A DNA stretch of 64,000 bases from Nocardioides sp. L-11A (GTDB lineage: Bacteria > Actinomycetota > Actinomycetes > Propionibacteriales > Nocardioidaceae), in contig CP124680.1 in NCBI GenBank assembly GCA_029961745.1, positions 1,860,001-1,924,000 on the forward strand, in the 5' to 3' direction. Shown here one piece after another: positions 26,538-37,434 of the stretch; the stretch's first letter is position 1, and each line of letters opens with the position of its first letter. The position numbers were made by a program, and so were the translations under genes. The notes beneath the pieces were generated by a model. It did no database searches. It saw only the letters and a program-made list of their open reading frames with translations, and was not told where the DNA came from.

Positions 26538-27476
26538 TCAGTCCTTCTGATCGAGCCGAGCGAGGTCGGCGTCCACCATCTCGGCGACCATGGACTCGAA
26601 GGAGATCGTCGGGGTCCAGCCCAGCTCCCGGGCGGCTTTGGAGGCGTCGCCGCGTCGGTCGGGAGCGTCGGTGGGACGCAGCAGGTCGTCATCGACCCGG
26701 ATGTGGTCACGCCAGTTCGCGATGCCGACATGTGCGAAGGCCGCCGCGACGAAGTCCGCGACACTGCGGCTGACGCCGGTCGCGATGACGAAGTCGTCCG
26801 GGTGGTCGTGGCGCACCACCAGTTGAAGCGCACGAACGACGTCCAGTGCGTGACCCCAGTCCCGTCGGGCGTCGATGTTGCCGAGGGTCAGGGGACCGGC
26901 CGCGCCGCGCGCGATCTGGGCCACTCCCTTGGTGATCCGACGAGTGACGAAGGTGTCGGGGCGTCGCACCGACTCGTGGTTGAAGAGGATCACCGAGCTG
27001 ATCCAGACCCCGAGGTCGCGGTAGTACTGCACCGCCTCGTGGGCCACGGCCTTCGACAGCCCGTAGGGGTTGCGCGGCCGGATCGGCGTCGACTCGTCCT
27101 GGACCGCCACCTCCTCGGTGAAGATCTCCGAGCTGCTGGCGTGGACGATCCGGGCCTTGGGAGCGTGCTCCCGCAGCGCCTCGACGACTCGGACCAGGCC
27201 GAGGAAGTTGATGTCCATGGTCAGCTCGGTCGCCTCCCAGGACCGGGCGACCGACGACAGCCCCGCCAGGTGGTAGACCTCGTCGGGTGCCACATCGGCC
27301 ACAGCCCGGCTCACCTCGTCGTTGGACCGGAGGTCGATCTGCAGCCGGGTCACGCCGTCGGGGATCCAGCCGTCGTCGGCCGCGAGGCCGAAGACCTCGA
27401 TCCCGTCGGCGAGGAGCTGCTCCGCGAGGTAGCCACCGTCCTGGCCGGTGATGCCGGTGATCAGCGCGCGGGTCAT
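26538..27476 (-). CDS. GDP-mannose 4,6-dehydratase-like SDR, shorter paralogue
   Basis: A 312-residue extended SDR. It keeps GMD hallmarks: GITGQDGGYLAE, SSSEIF and YGLSK (Ser/Glu/Tyr/Lys catalytic set), ILFNHESVRR, and LGNIDARRDWGHALD. It differs from its neighbour after the nucleotide-binding loop: where GMDs have an Arg-containing GLIRGQNNP block that can contact the NADP phosphate, this protein has GLAADDGWIP and is about 14 residues shorter. It may be a GMD with altered cofactor or substrate use, or a downstream 4-keto-sugar enzyme. ATG at 27476 lies four bases after the gmd stop, so they form an operon. Confidence 0.8.
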   Translation of the reverse strand: MTRALITGITGQDGGYLAEQLLADGIEVFGLAADDGWIPDGVTRLQIDLRSNDEVSRAVADVAPDEVYHLAGLSSVARSWEATELTMDINFLGLVRVVEALREHAPKARIVHASSSEIFTEEVAVQDESTPIRPRNPYGLSKAVAHEAVQYYRDLGVWISSVILFNHESVRRPDTFVTRRITKGVAQIARGAAGPLTLGNIDARRDWGHALDVVRALQLVVRHDHPDDFVIATGVSRSVADFVAAAFAHVGIANWRDHIRVDDDLLRPTDAPDRRGDASKAARELGWTPTISFESMVAEMVDADLARLDQKD

Positions 27477-27480
27477 GGTG

Positions 27481-28461
<981 letters not shown>

Positions 28462-28593
28462 GGTGGTCTCCAATCGGTATGTGCGTCCGAGGTACCGGAC
28501 CAGGGACGCGCGGCAGTCTACGGGGCGGGTCGGAGCGCGCGAACTCGTTGGAGCAGTCGGGGGCGGCCGACCGGTCGTTGGTGAGCGGTTCGG

Positions 28594-28599
28594 TAGCCT
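28594..28599 (+). promoter_or_regulatory. -10 element of a leaderless promoter
   Basis: TAGCCT ends six bases before the GTG at 28606, so the DUF2344 mRNA probably begins at its start codon. Confidence 0.5.
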
Positions 28600-28605
28600 C
28601 CCCGA

Positions 28606-29325
28606 GTGAGTCGTCAGCAGCCCGAACAGCAGGCACCGCCGGTCCAGCGGATCCGGATCCGGTACGCCAAGCGCGGGCGGCTGCGCTTCACCAGCCACCG
28701 CGACGTCAGCCGCGCCATCGAGCGCGCGGTCGTCCGGGCCGGCATCCCGATGGCCTACTCCTCGGGCTTCCACCCGCACCCGCGGATCTCGTACGCGGGC
28801 GCCTCGCCGACCGGAGCCGCCAGCGAGTCGGAGTACGTCGAGCTCGGGCTCGCGGAGGTCCGGGATCCCGACACGGTCGGGGCGGCCCTGGACGCCGTCC
28901 TGCCCGACGGGCTCGACGTGGTGGCGGTCGTCGACGCCGCGGCGAGCGTCGCGGGGTCGCTGTCCGACCTGCTGACCGCCAGCCACTGGCTGATCGATCT
29001 GGGGGAGACGCCGCCCGGGCGCGCGGAGGAGGCGGTGGCGGCGTTCCTGGCGACCGACTCGGTCACCGTCGAGCGGATGACGAAGAAGGGCCTGCGCACC
29101 TTCGACTGCCGCGCGGCGGTCGTGCGGCTCGCGGTGACGGCCGCCGGCGAACTGGACCTGCTGCTGGCGCACACCGTGCCCGCGGTGCGCCCCGACGACG
29201 TGCTCACCGGTCTGCGTCAGGCTGCCGGGCAGGAGATCTCCGGGACCGGTCTGCTGACCCGCGTCGCCCAGGGCGTCCTGGAGCGGGAGTCGGGTGCGAT
29301 CGGCGACCCGCTCGCACCCCGCTGA
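28606..29325 (+). CDS. TIGR03936/DUF2344 radical SAM-associated protein
   Basis: A 239-residue protein. The typical DUF2344 start is seen: [48 protein letters not shown] (in pieces: [30 protein letters not shown]). This family is normally adjacent to, or fused with, the TIGR03960 radical SAM protein encoded here at 8947-10896; the 17.7 kb between them is occupied by a glycan locus. Its biochemical role is unknown, though the RNase E gene follows, as in many actinobacteria, suggesting an RNA-related job. GTG at 28606 was chosen by the leaderless -10 and family start. Confidence 0.85.
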   Translation: MSRQQPEQQAPPVQRIRIRYAKRGRLRFTSHRDVSRAIERAVVRAGIPMAYSSGFHPHPRISYAGASPTGAASESEYVELGLAEVRDPDTVGAALDAVLPDGLDVVAVVDAAASVAGSLSDLLTASHWLIDLGETPPGRAEEAVAAFLATDSVTVERMTKKGLRTFDCRAAVVRLAVTAAGELDLLLAHTVPAVRPDDVLTGLRQAAGQEISGTGLLTRVAQGVLERESGAIGDPLAPR

Positions 29326-29688
29326 CGTCGCGGGCGACGCTTCCCCGGCGACCCGTCGGCGACCCGCGGGCGGCGCTGGGATGACAGCCGGGTGACGGCC
29401 GTGTGCGATACTCGCCACAGATCTACCCCCGCGCGCGTCCTCCGGGTCGGCGTGCGGTGAGATCGACGACGTTCTCGCCGGACGGCAGGTGACTGACCGG
29501 ACGGCACGGTGGAGTACGGACCACCACCCGACGCGACGCGCACAGCGACCGCGGCAGGCGAGGGTCCGGCCTCCGGCGACGCAGAGCCGCGGAGGGTGTC
29601 GTCCCACGAAGGCTTGTGGCGCCGCCCAGCGTGTGCGCCGATGACACCCCGGGCACGTGAGAGCGCGCCCGGGTGGAGGAGTAGCGCA
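29326..29688. other. 363-bp intergenic region upstream of rne
   Basis: No supported gene. An in-frame GTG extension of rne (29509) has no family homology and no ribosome binding site. A weak extended -10 (TGTGCGATACT at about 29402-29412) may mark an rne promoter, giving a leader of nearly 280 bases. A ten-base sequence CCGGACGGCA occurs twice 19 bp apart (about 29479 and 29498). RNase E leaders are often autoregulatory; nothing here proves that. Confidence 0.4.
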
Positions 29689-32613
29689 ATGACCGACGCG
29701 CCCACCGACACCCCGACCGAGACGCCTGCCGAGGCCTCCGCTCCCGCGGAGAAGCCGGCCAAGGCGGAGAAGCCGGCGAAGAAGGCCGCCGCGAAGAAGA
29801 CGGCGGCGAAGAAGACCGCGGCCAAGAAGACGGCGGCGAAGAAGACCGCGGCCAAGAAGACGGCCGCGAAGAAGACCACCGCCAAGAAGACCGCGGCGAA
29901 GAAGACCACCGCCAAGAAGACCACCACGCGAGCGCGGGCCAAGGCCGAGGCCGCCCCGACCTCCGAGCAGCTCGAGCTCACGGCGGAGCCCGGTCCGCAG
30001 ACCGCTCCCGCGGAGACCGTGGAGGCCGCCGTGACCACGCCGGAGGCGGCCGCGGAGGTCGCCGCGGACGAGGTCGCGGCGCCGGCCACCGCGCGGGACG
30101 CCGCGGTGCTCTTCCAGGCACCGGTCGCTCCCGCCGCCGAGGAGGCCGACGAGGAGGCTGCCGAGGAGGACGAGGACTCGGAGGGCGAGCCCGCCGGCGA
30201 GCCGGTCGCGACCGACGAGCTCGCTGCCGAGGGCGGCACCGGCCCCGACGTCGAGTCCGAGACCGAAGCCGACACCGAGAACGAACCCGAGACCGAGGCC
30301 GCTCCCGAGGCGGCAGCCGACGACGCGGCCGAGTCCGAGAGCGGGGACGACGACGGCGACGACGACGGCGAGGAGTCCGGCTCCGGCAACGCCCGCCGCC
30401 GCCGTCGCCGCGGCGGTCGGCGCCGCCGCAAGCCCACCTCCGGTTCGGGGGGTGAGGACGCTGAGAGCGGCGAGCCTGGCGGCGACGCCGCCGCCGAGGG
30501 CGCCGAGGCCACCGATGGAGAGGCGGCGACCACCGAGGCCGAGGACGCCGAGGACGGTGACGGCGCCTCCGGCTCCGGCGGGTCCTCCTCGTCGCGCCGA
30601 CGCCGGCGGCGTCGCCGCGCCGGCGAGGGCGGCGAGGGCGAGGGAGACGACCCCGAGAACACCGTCACCCGGGTCCGCAAGCCGCGTTCCCCCGAGGACG
30701 AGATCACGGCCGTGTCCGGCTCGACCCGGCTGGAGGCCAAGAAGCAGCGCCGCCGTGAGGGCCGCGAGGCAGGCCGGCGTCGGGCGCCGATCGTGAGCGA
30801 GGCGGAGTTCCTGGCCCGTCGCGAGTCGGTGGAGCGCGTGATGGCCGTCCGCCAGCGCAAGGACCTCACCCAGATCGCGGTGCTCGAGGACAAGGTCCTC
30901 GTCGAGCACTACGTCGCCCGCGAGTCGCAGACCTCGCTCATCGGCAACGTCTACCTCGGCCGGGTGCAGAACGTGCTGCCCTCGATGGAGGCGGCGTTCA
31001 TCGACATCGGCAAGGGTCGCAACGCGGTGCTGTACGCCGGCGAGGTCAACTGGTCCGCGCTGGGCCACAAGGACGGCGAGCCGCGCAAGATCGAGTCGGT
31101 GCTGCAGTCCGGCCAGACCGTGCTGGTGCAGGTCACCAAGGACCCGATCGGCCACAAGGGCGCCCGGCTCACCAGTCAGGTCAGTCTCGCGGGTCGGTTC
31201 CTCGTGTACGTGCCCGACGGGACCACCTCCGGCATCTCCCGCAAGCTCCCCGACACCGAGCGGGCCCGGCTCAAGACCCTCCTCAAGGAGATCGTCCCCG
31301 ACACCGCCGGCGTGATCGTCCGCACCGCCGCCGAGGGCGCCTCGGAGGACGAGCTGACCCGCGACGTCGAGCGGCTCAAGGCGCGCTGGGAGGACATCGA
31401 GGCCAAGGTCGGCAAGGGCAGCGCCCCGCAGCTGCTCTACGGCGAGCCGGACCTCACCCTCAAGGTCGTCCGCGACCTGTTCACCGAGGACTTCGCCAAG
31501 CTCGTCGTCCAGGGCGACGACGCCTGGACCACCGTCAAGGAGTACGTCGAGCACGTCGCCCCCGACCTCGCCGAGCGGCTCGAGCACCACGAGTCGGGTG
31601 ACGGCGTCCCGGACCTGTTCGCGACGTACCGCATCGACGAGCAGATCGCCAAGGGCCTCGACCGCAAGGTGTGGCTGCCCTCCGGCGGCTCGCTGATCAT
31701 CGACCGCACCGAGGCGATGACGGTCGTCGACGTCAACACCGGCAAGTTCACCGGCTCGGGTGGCAACCTCGAGGAGACGGTCACCAAGAACAACCTCGAG
31801 GCCGCCGAGGAGATCGTCCGCCAGCTCCGGCTGCGCGACATCGGCGGCATCATCGTCGTCGACTTCATCGACATGGTGCTCGAGTCGAACCGCGATCTCG
31901 TCCTGCGCCGCCTCGTCGAGTGTCTCGGCCGCGACCGCACCCGGCACCAGGTCGCCGAGGTCACCTCGCTGGGCCTGGTCCAGATGACCCGCAAGCGCAT
32001 CGGCACCGGCCTGCTGGAGGCGTTCAGCGAGACCTGCACCCACTGCCAGGGCCGCGGCATCGTGGTCCACGACCTGCCCGTCGAGCCCAAGCGCGGGGGA
32101 GGCGAGCAGGAGGAGTCCCGCCGCGGCAGCCGGCGGCGCAAGGGCAAGGGTGGCCATCAGGCCGAGCCCGTCGCCGAGACCCCGAAGGCGGTGCCGTCCC
32201 CGAAGGACATCGCCGCGATGGCCAAGCCGGCCGGCGACGAGCGCGAGCCCGCCGAGGACGAGCAGCCCGCCGAGGTGGCTCCGGTCGAGATGCCCGAGGC
32301 GGCTCCTGCCGTGGAGGTCGGGCCCGAGCCGGAGGTCGCCCCCGAGCCCGAGGACGCCCCCGAGCCCGAGGTCGCCCCGGAGCCCGAGGTCGTCCCCGAG
32401 CCCGAGCCGGCACCGGTGGCTACCACGACCGTGGTGACCCGCACCCGTCGCCGCGCCGCCACCCGTCCCGCGGGCCCGCCGGCCGACGCCGCGCCGGAGC
32501 CCGCTGCCGAGCCCGCGGAGGAGCCTGCTGCCGAGTCCGCTGCCGAGCCCGCGGAGGAGCCGCACGTCGAGCACGTCCCGATCAAGCGCAAGGGTGGCTC
32601 GCGCAAGCGCTAG
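29689..32613 (+). CDS. rne: Ribonuclease E/G family protein with histone-H1-like N-terminus
   Basis: A 974-residue endoribonuclease for mRNA decay and rRNA/tRNA maturation. Residues 34-78 are nine tandem five-residue repeats (A/T-A-K-K-T). A long acidic/Ala-rich disordered region (about 85-300) with Arg clusters follows. The catalytic core (about 370-800) has the S1-like start [31 protein letters not shown] and VVDFIDM (metal-binding Asp), and the Zn-link CTHCQGRG. The C-terminus is disordered with PEPE repeats. ATG at 29689 follows GGAGGAG by nine bases. The H1-like block is unusual for RNase E and is discussed as a finding. rplU and rpmA follow, the common actinobacterial order. Confidence 0.93.
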   Translation: MTDAPTDTPTETPAEASAPAEKPAKAEKPAKKAAAKKTAAKKTAAKKTAAKKTAAKKTAAKKTTAKKTAAKKTTAKKTTTRARAKAEAAPTSEQLELTAEPGPQTAPAETVEAAVTTPEAAAEVAADEVAAPATARDAAVLFQAPVAPAAEEADEEAAEEDEDSEGEPAGEPVATDELAAEGGTGPDVESETEADTENEPETEAAPEAAADDAAESESGDDDGDDDGEESGSGNARRRRRRGGRRRRKPTSGSGGEDAESGEPGGDAAAEGAEATDGEAATTEAEDAEDGDGASGSGGSSSSRRRRRRRRAGEGGEGEGDDPENTVTRVRKPRSPEDEITAVSGSTRLEAKKQRRREGREAGRRRAPIVSEAEFLARRESVERVMAVRQRKDLTQIAVLEDKVLVEHYVARESQTSLIGNVYLGRVQNVLPSMEAAFIDIGKGRNAVLYAGEVNWSALGHKDGEPRKIESVLQSGQTVLVQVTKDPIGHKGARLTSQVSLAGRFLVYVPDGTTSGISRKLPDTERARLKTLLKEIVPDTAGVIVRTAAEGASEDELTRDVERLKARWEDIEAKVGKGSAPQLLYGEPDLTLKVVRDLFTEDFAKLVVQGDDAWTTVKEYVEHVAPDLAERLEHHESGDGVPDLFATYRIDEQIAKGLDRKVWLPSGGSLIIDRTEAMTVVDVNTGKFTGSGGNLEETVTKNNLEAAEEIVRQLRLRDIGGIIVVDFIDMVLESNRDLVLRRLVECLGRDRTRHQVAEVTSLGLVQMTRKRIGTGLLEAFSETCTHCQGRGIVVHDLPVEPKRGGGEQEESRRGSRRRKGKGGHQAEPVAETPKAVPSPKDIAAMAKPAGDEREPAEDEQPAEVAPVEMPEAAPAVEVGPEPEVAPEPEDAPEPEVAPEPEVVPEPEPAPVATTTVVTRTRRRAATRPAGPPADAAPEPAAEPAEEPAAESAAEPAEEPHVEHVPIKRKGGSRKR

Positions 32614-32645
32614 CACCCGGAGCGGCCGGGGCGGCACCCGTGATT

Positions 32646-32674
32646 TTGGCGGAACCGGCCCGGCTGCGTAACAT
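32646..32674 (+). promoter_or_regulatory. Predicted promoter of rplU-rpmA
   Basis: TTGGCG and TAACAT are separated by 17 bases, a good match to a housekeeping promoter. The resulting leader of about 110 bases lies between rne and rplU. Confidence 0.5.
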
Positions 32675-32794
32675 TGTTCGTCGGTGCGCCGCCGAGGCGT
32701 TCCGTTCTGCTGGCACCCGGCATCGCGCGACGTAGCTCGCGACGTGGGATCCGCAGTGTGCCGTAGACCCAGACGTTGAACCAGAAGGAGCCCG

Positions 32795-33100
32795 GTGGTG
32801 TACGCGATCGTGCGCGCAGGCGCGAAGCAGGAGAAGGTCGCTGTCGGCGACGTCATCGAGATCGACAAGGTCTCCACCCCGGTCGGCGACACCCTGACCC
32901 TGCCGGTCGTCCTCGCCGTCGACGGCGACAAGGTCACGGCCACCGGCCTCGACAAGGCGGCCGTGACGGTCGAGGTCCTCGGCGCCGCCAAGGGCCCGAA
33001 GATCGTCATCCAGAAGTACAAGAACAAGACCGGCTACAAGAAGCGCCAGGGTCACCGCCAGAAGTACACCCAGGTCAAGGTCACCGACATCAAGCTCTGA
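32795..33100 (+). CDS. rplU: 50S ribosomal protein L21
   Basis: A 101-residue ribosomal protein bound to 23S rRNA domain V/II. Family signatures: [13 protein letters not shown] at the start, and [25 protein letters not shown] at the end ([10 protein letters not shown] being the RNA-binding hallmark). Two GTG codons stand in tandem (32795 and 32798); AAGGAG seven bases before the second makes GTG 32798 a slightly better start, yielding 100 residues. It is co-transcribed with rpmA 38 bp downstream. Confidence 0.95.
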   Translation: MVYAIVRAGAKQEKVAVGDVIEIDKVSTPVGDTLTLPVVLAVDGDKVTATGLDKAAVTVEVLGAAKGPKIVIQKYKNKTGYKKRQGHRQKYTQVKVTDIKL

Positions 33101-33138
33101 GTCCCCACCGGGCTCGACTCACTCCGAAGGACTGAAAC

Positions 33139-33393
33139 ATGGCACACAAGAAGGGCGCGGCGTCCACCAAGAACGGCCGCGACTCCAACGCCCAGCGCCT
33201 CGGCGTGAAGCGCTTCGGCGGCCAGCTCGTCAACGCCGGCGAGATCATCGTCCGCCAGCGCGGCACCCACTTCCACCCGGGCTCCGGCGTGGGGCGGGGC
33301 GGCGACGACACGCTGTTCGCGCTGATCCCCGGTGCGGTCGAGTTCGGCCGCAGGCGCGGCCGCAAGGTCGTCAACATCGTCCCGGGTGAGTGA
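33139..33393 (+). CDS. rpmA: 50S ribosomal protein L27
   Basis: An 84-residue protein with the standard N-terminus [21 protein letters not shown], whose flexible tail reaches the peptidyl transferase centre, plus QRGTHFHPG and [10 protein letters not shown]. No Firmicute-type N-terminal extension is present. The ATG is preceded by GAAGGA. A strong hairpin terminator follows at 33420, so rplU-rpmA ends here before obg starts its own unit. Confidence 0.96.
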   Translation: MAHKKGAASTKNGRDSNAQRLGVKRFGGQLVNAGEIIVRQRGTHFHPGSGVGRGGDDTLFALIPGAVEFGRRRGRKVVNIVPGE

Positions 33394-33419
33394 GCTGACG
33401 CTCACCTCTGCCTCGGCAA

Positions 33420-33451
33420 ACGAAGGGCGTCCCGTTCGGGGCGCCCTTCGT
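33420..33451 (+). terminator. Rho-independent-type terminator after rpmA
   Basis: ACGAAGGGCGTCCC pairs with GGGGCGCCCTTCGT (one G-T wobble) around a GTTC loop, and is followed by CCATTTTCC, a short T-run. It separates rplU-rpmA from obg. Confidence 0.8.
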
Positions 33452-33478
33452 CCATTTTCCTCCTGAAAGACTGAGCCC

Positions 33479-35038
33479 ATGGCCGTGCCCACCTTCGTCG
33501 ACCGCGTCGTCCTCTCCGTGTCCGCGGGCCGCGGGGGCAACGGCGTCGCGTCGGTGCACCGCGAGAAGTTCAAGCCCCTCGGTGGCCCCGACGGCGGCAA
33601 CGGGGGCCCGGGCGGCTCGGTCATCCTGCGCGTCGACCCCGACGTCACCACCCTGCTCGACTACCACCACAGCCCGCGCCGCAAGGCCGAGCACGGCGGC
33701 CACGGCGCGGGCGACCGGCGCAACGGCTCCCACGGGGCCGACCTGGTGCTGCCCGTCCCCGCGGGCACGGTCGTCAAGCACCGCAACGGAGAGATCGTCG
33801 CCGACCTGGTCACCGCCGGTGCGGAGCTGGTGGTCGCGCAGGGCGGGCGTGGCGGGCTCGGCAACGCGGCCCTCGCGTCGAAGTCCCGCAAGGCGCCCGG
33901 CTTCGCGCTGCTCGGCGAGCCCGGCGACGAGCTCGAGGTCGTGCTCGAGCTCAAGGTCGTGGCCGACGTCGGTCTGGTCGGGTACCCCAGCGCCGGCAAG
34001 TCCAGCCTGATCGCCGCGATCTCCCGCGCCCGGCCCAAGATCGCCGACTACCCGTTCACCACGCTGGTCCCCAACCTCGGCGTGGTGACCGCCGGTGAGA
34101 CCGTGTTCACGGTCGCCGACGTCCCCGGCCTGATCGAGGGTGCCGCCGAGGGCCGCGGACTCGGACACGACTTCCTGCGCCACATCGAGCGGTGCGCCGC
34201 GATCGTCCACGTCCTCGACACCGCGACCCTGGAGCCGGGCCGCAACCCGGTCGACGACCTCGACGTGATCGAGGACGAGCTGCGGCGGTACGGCGGCCTG
34301 GACGACCGGCCCCGCCTCGTGGCGCTCAACAAGATCGACGTGCCCGACGGCCGCGGCATCGCCGAGCTCGTGGTCGAGGAGCTGCGCGAGCGCGGACTGC
34401 GGGTCTTCGAGCTGTCGGCCGTCTCGGGGGAGGGCACCCGGGAGCTGATCTACGCCATGGCCGAGATCGTGGCGGAGGCCCGGCGCGAGAAGGCGTCCGA
34501 GATCCCCGCGCGGATCGTGGTGCGTCCCAAGGCGGTCGACGACGACGGCTTCACCGTCAAGCGCACCGGCGCCGGCTGGCGGGTCCGCGGTGCCAAGCCG
34601 GAGCGCTGGGTGCGGCAGACCGACTTCAGCAACGACGAGGCCGTCGGCTATCTCGCCGACCGGCTCGACCGGCTCGGCGTGGAGGCCAAGCTCCTGGCGC
34701 TGGGGGCCGAGGAGGGCGACACCGTCCTCATCGGGCCCACCGACGACTCGGTGGTCTTCGACTTCAAGCCGGGCATCGACGCCGGGGCCGAGAACCTGTC
34801 GCGCCGCGGCGAGGACGACCGGTTCCACGAGCAGCGCCCCGCCGCCGCACGCCGCCGCGAGATCCAGGAGCAGCTGGGCGACCGGGCCGAGGGCGAGACC
34901 CGGGCCGACGTCGCGCGCCGCATCGACCAGCCCGAGGTCTACGGCCCGAGCTCCTATGAGATCGGCTCCGAGCAGGACCCGGACCTCAGGCCGGCGACGG
35001 TCGACGACGACTGGCTGCAGGACGACCCCGGTGAGTGA
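33479..35038 (+). CDS. obg: Obg/CgtA GTPase
   Basis: A 519-residue essential ribosome-associated GTPase. N-terminal Gly-rich Obg domain (to about 158), G domain with P-loop G168-[14 protein letters not shown] (G2), DVPGLIEGA (G3) and NKID (G4), then an OCT domain (about 340-430, [15 protein letters not shown]...) and an Asp/Glu/Arg-rich tail. It starts with an ATG preceded by AAGACT-N6, a possible leaderless start. The gene overlaps proB by eight bases, so the two are translationally coupled. Downstream of rplU-rpmA, as in most bacteria. Confidence 0.95.
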   Translation: MAVPTFVDRVVLSVSAGRGGNGVASVHREKFKPLGGPDGGNGGPGGSVILRVDPDVTTLLDYHHSPRRKAEHGGHGAGDRRNGSHGADLVLPVPAGTVVKHRNGEIVADLVTAGAELVVAQGGRGGLGNAALASKSRKAPGFALLGEPGDELEVVLELKVVADVGLVGYPSAGKSSLIAAISRARPKIADYPFTTLVPNLGVVTAGETVFTVADVPGLIEGAAEGRGLGHDFLRHIERCAAIVHVLDTATLEPGRNPVDDLDVIEDELRRYGGLDDRPRLVALNKIDVPDGRGIAELVVEELRERGLRVFELSAVSGEGTRELIYAMAEIVAEARREKASEIPARIVVRPKAVDDDGFTVKRTGAGWRVRGAKPERWVRQTDFSNDEAVGYLADRLDRLGVEAKLLALGAEEGDTVLIGPTDDSVVFDFKPGIDAGAENLSRRGEDDRFHEQRPAAARRREIQEQLGDRAEGETRADVARRIDQPEVYGPSSYEIGSEQDPDLRPATVDDDWLQDDPGE

Positions 35039-36146
35039 GCGGACAGCGGTCACCGCGGCCCGCCGGATCGTGGTCAAGGTCGGCTCGTCCTCGCTGACGA
35101 CCGCGTCCGGCGGCATCGACCCGGAGCGGATGCGCGACCTCGTCGACGTACTCGCCGCCGCACGGGCCCGGGGCGCCGAGGTCGTCCTGGTGTCCTCGGG
35201 TGCCATCGCGGCCGGCCTCGCCCCGCTCGGCCTGCGCAGGCGGCCGCGCGGGCTCGCGGCGCAGCAGGCCGCCGCGAGCGTCGGCCAGGGGCTGCTCGTG
35301 CACCGCTACACCGAGGAGCTGGCCCGCCACGGGCTGATCGCCGGCCAGGTGCTGCTCACCCTCGACGACGTCACCCGGCGCTCCCACTACCGCAACGCGC
35401 ACCAGACGTTCGCCCAGCTGCTCGAGCTCGGCGTGATCCCGATCGTCAACGAGAACGACACGGTCGCGACCACCGAGATCAGGTTCGGCGACAACGACCG
35501 GCTCGCCGCGCTCGTCGCGCACCTGGTGCACGCCGACCTGCTGGTGCTGCTCTCCGACGTCGACGGCCTGTACGACGGCCCGCCGTCCCGTCCGGGCGCG
35601 CGGCTGGTCTCCGACGTGCGCGGCTCCGCGGACCTCGACGACGTGGTCGTCGGCTCGGTCGGCGCGGCCGGTGTCGGCACCGGCGGGATGGTGACCAAGG
35701 TCGACGCCGCGGCGATCGCGACCGGCTCCGGCATCCCCGTCGTCCTCACCTCCGCCGACCGGGCGGGCGAGGCGCTCGCGGGCAAGCGGATCGGGACCCT
35801 GTTCCACCCCACGGGCAAGCGCCGTCCGACGCGGCTGCTGTGGCTGCGCCACGCGACCGAGGCCAAGGGCGGGCTGGTCCTCGACGCGGGCGCGGTGCGT
35901 GCCGTCGTCGAGCGCCGCGCCTCCCTGCTGGCGGCCGGCGTGACCGGTGTCCAGGGGGACTTCAGCGCCGGTGACCCGGTCGACCTCCTCGGTCCCGAGG
36001 GTGCCGTCGTGGCCCGCGGGCTGGTCAACTTCGACGCCGGCGAGATCCCCTCCCTGCTCGGGCGCTCGTCCAAGGAGCTCAAGCGCGAGCTGGGTGCGGC
36101 GTACGAACGTGAGGTCATCCACCGCGATGACCTCGTGATCCTCTGA
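35031..36146 (+). CDS. proB: Glutamate 5-kinase with PUA domain
   Basis: A 371-residue enzyme that phosphorylates glutamate, the first step of proline synthesis. The amino-acid kinase domain has [41 protein letters not shown] and [11 protein letters not shown]; a C-terminal PUA domain (about residues 285-370) is present, as in longer ProB forms. GTG at 35031 lies within the end of obg (eight-base overlap). The usual partner proA is not in the window. The gene ends in front of palindromic repeat D and a convergent monooxygenase. Confidence 0.95.
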   Translation: MSERTAVTAARRIVVKVGSSSLTTASGGIDPERMRDLVDVLAAARARGAEVVLVSSGAIAAGLAPLGLRRRPRGLAAQQAAASVGQGLLVHRYTEELARHGLIAGQVLLTLDDVTRRSHYRNAHQTFAQLLELGVIPIVNENDTVATTEIRFGDNDRLAALVAHLVHADLLVLLSDVDGLYDGPPSRPGARLVSDVRGSADLDDVVVGSVGAAGVGTGGMVTKVDAAAIATGSGIPVVLTSADRAGEALAGKRIGTLFHPTGKRRPTRLLWLRHATEAKGGLVLDAGAVRAVVERRASLLAAGVTGVQGDFSAGDPVDLLGPEGAVVARGLVNFDAGEIPSLLGRSSKELKRELGAAYEREVIHRDDLVIL

Positions 36147-36165
36147 CGGGCGGGGCTCCCTGCGC

Positions 36166-36227
36166 GGCGCACCTACCAGAATTGTCGTTGACTCGGTCGG
36201 ATAGGCAGCGAATTCGGTAGGTGAACC
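36166..36227. repeat. Palindromic intergenic repeat, family 2, copy D
   Basis: A 62-bp element filling the gap between convergent proB and the monooxygenase. Terminal arms CACCTACC and GGTAGGTG are perfect complements; inner blocks GAATTGTCGT and CGAATTCGGT match those in copy C (3608-3670) read on the opposite strand. Confidence 0.7.
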
Positions 36228-36239
36228 GTCGCCGCCGAT

Positions 36240-37361
36240 TCAGCTGCGGGACCCGCCGAGCGCGGCGAGGGCGCGCAGCAGGACGGCGTCCGGCACCAGT
36301 GCGGACAGACGGTGCACGGCCGCCGGGGCCTCGACCGTCCGCGCGGCGGCCCGGGAGGCCCGCACCACGCACCCCGCCGTACGACGGCGCCGGGCCTCGA
36401 ACGCCGCGAACGCCTCCTCCGCGGAGCGGTCGCCGGCGAGCAGCGACGCGAGGAGCGCCGCGTCCACGAGTGCCTGGCCGCCGCCCTGCCCGAGGTGCGG
36501 GCGCATCGGGTGCGCCGCGTCGCCGATCACCACGACCGGGCCGTCGCGCCAGCGCCGGAGGGGCTGACGGTCCAGTACGTCGTTGCGGCTGACCGCCTCC
36601 GGGCTGGTGCCGGCGAGCACCCGGGCGACCGGATCCGGCCAGCCCCGGAAGGCCCCCGCCAGGTGGGCCAGCTCGTCACCCGCGGCACCGCCCGCGGGCT
36701 CGCGGACGGTCGCGAACCAGTAGGCGACCTCGTCGCCGAGTGGCACCACGCCGAACTCCTGCCGTGCGCCCCACAGCTGGACCGCCGCGAGCCCCGGCGT
36801 GCGGCTGAGGCCGCGCCAGGCCGGGTAGCCGGCGTACCGCTCGGCCAGGCCGGGGTGGAGGGCGCGAGCGACTCGCGAGCGGTACCCGTCGGCGCCGACC
36901 AGGGCCCGCGCGGTGAGCATGCCCTGCGAGGTCGGCACCCGGACGCCGTCGTCGCCGCGCGCGTAGCCGTGCACGGCCACGCCGAAGGTCACCGTGGCGG
37001 GCGCGATCCGGGCGTGCAGGATCTCGACGAGCAGGCCCCGGCGTACCGCCAGCGGCGCCTCGCCGAGAGCTGCGGCGGTCCGCTCCGGGTCGAGGGAGCG
37101 CAGCGTCCGGCCGGTGTGAGTGCGGATCGTGCCCGCGCCGACCCGATGACCCACCGCCCGGACGTCGGCACCCGCACCGATCCGGTCCAGCGCGGCGAGT
37201 GCCGCGGGCCACAGCGTGATCGCGCCGCCGGTGCTGCCCAGGGCGGGGCGCTCATCGAGCAGCCGGAGGCGGTACGGCGAGCCGGCGCGGGCGAGACCGG
37301 CGGCGAGCGCCAGACCGGAGATGCCGGCCCCGGCGACCACCAGCTCGGGATCGTCGCTCAC
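36240..37361 (-). CDS. FAD-dependent monooxygenase, aromatic hydroxylase type
   Basis: A 373-residue group A flavoprotein. The Rossmann start ELVVAGAGISGLALAAGLARAG binds ADP of FAD (GxGxxG), TLWPAALAALDRIG follows, the middle GVGADG-type motif is VGADGYRSRVAR, and VVVIGDAAHPMRPHLGQGGGQALVDA contains the GD motif for the ribityl chain. The substrate is unknown. GTG at 37361 is six bases after TACGGT on the minus strand, consistent with a leaderless start; it is divergent from the cysteine desulfurase gene. It stands alone, with no oxidoreductase partner needed for this class. Confidence 0.88.
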   Translation of the reverse strand: MSDDPELVVAGAGISGLALAAGLARAGSPYRLRLLDERPALGSTGGAITLWPAALAALDRIGAGADVRAVGHRVGAGTIRTHTGRTLRSLDPERTAAALGEAPLAVRRGLLVEILHARIAPATVTFGVAVHGYARGDDGVRVPTSQGMLTARALVGADGYRSRVARALHPGLAERYAGYPAWRGLSRTPGLAAVQLWGARQEFGVVPLGDEVAYWFATVREPAGGAAGDELAHLAGAFRGWPDPVARVLAGTSPEAVSRNDVLDRQPLRRWRDGPVVVIGDAAHPMRPHLGQGGGQALVDAALLASLLAGDRSAEEAFAAFEARRRRTAGCVVRASRAAARTVEAPAAVHRLSALVPDAVLLRALAALGGSRS

Positions 37362-37367
37362 GTGGCC

Positions 37368-37373
37368 ACCGTA
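37368..37373 (-). promoter_or_regulatory. -10 element of a leaderless promoter
   Basis: On the minus strand TACGGT ends six bases before the GTG at 37361; no ribosome binding site is seen. Confidence 0.45.
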
Positions 37374-37434
37374 GCGACCGCCGGACGTCCCGGATGGGTG
37401 CGCCGCGCGGCCGGGTCGTAACCTTGGAGACGCC

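Noticed and set aside
26538..27476. Assignment of the shorter dehydratase as GDP-6-deoxymannose reductase (RMD) or GDP-fucose synthase
   Set aside because: It retains the LGN-DARRDWGHA and NHES-RR blocks diagnostic of dehydratases, so a GMD-like call is safer.
29509..29688. Upstream in-frame extension of rne from GTG at 29509
   Set aside because: No ribosome binding site, no family similarity; ATG at 29689 has GGAGGAG upstream and starts the typical protein.
29788..29922. Regular 15-bp repeats resembling a CRISPR or minisatellite array
   Set aside because: They are in frame, encode A/T-A-K-K-T repeats and lack spacers; this is coding sequence of rne.
32317..32415. GC-rich direct repeats near the end of rne
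   Set aside because: In-frame PEPE/APEPE protein repeats in the disordered tail, not a separate element.
28462..33027. A 1,500-codon minus-strand extension upstream of gmd running under rne and rplU
   Set aside because: Low-complexity translation made by the rne repeats; the gmd family start is at the TTG with a ribosome binding site (28461).
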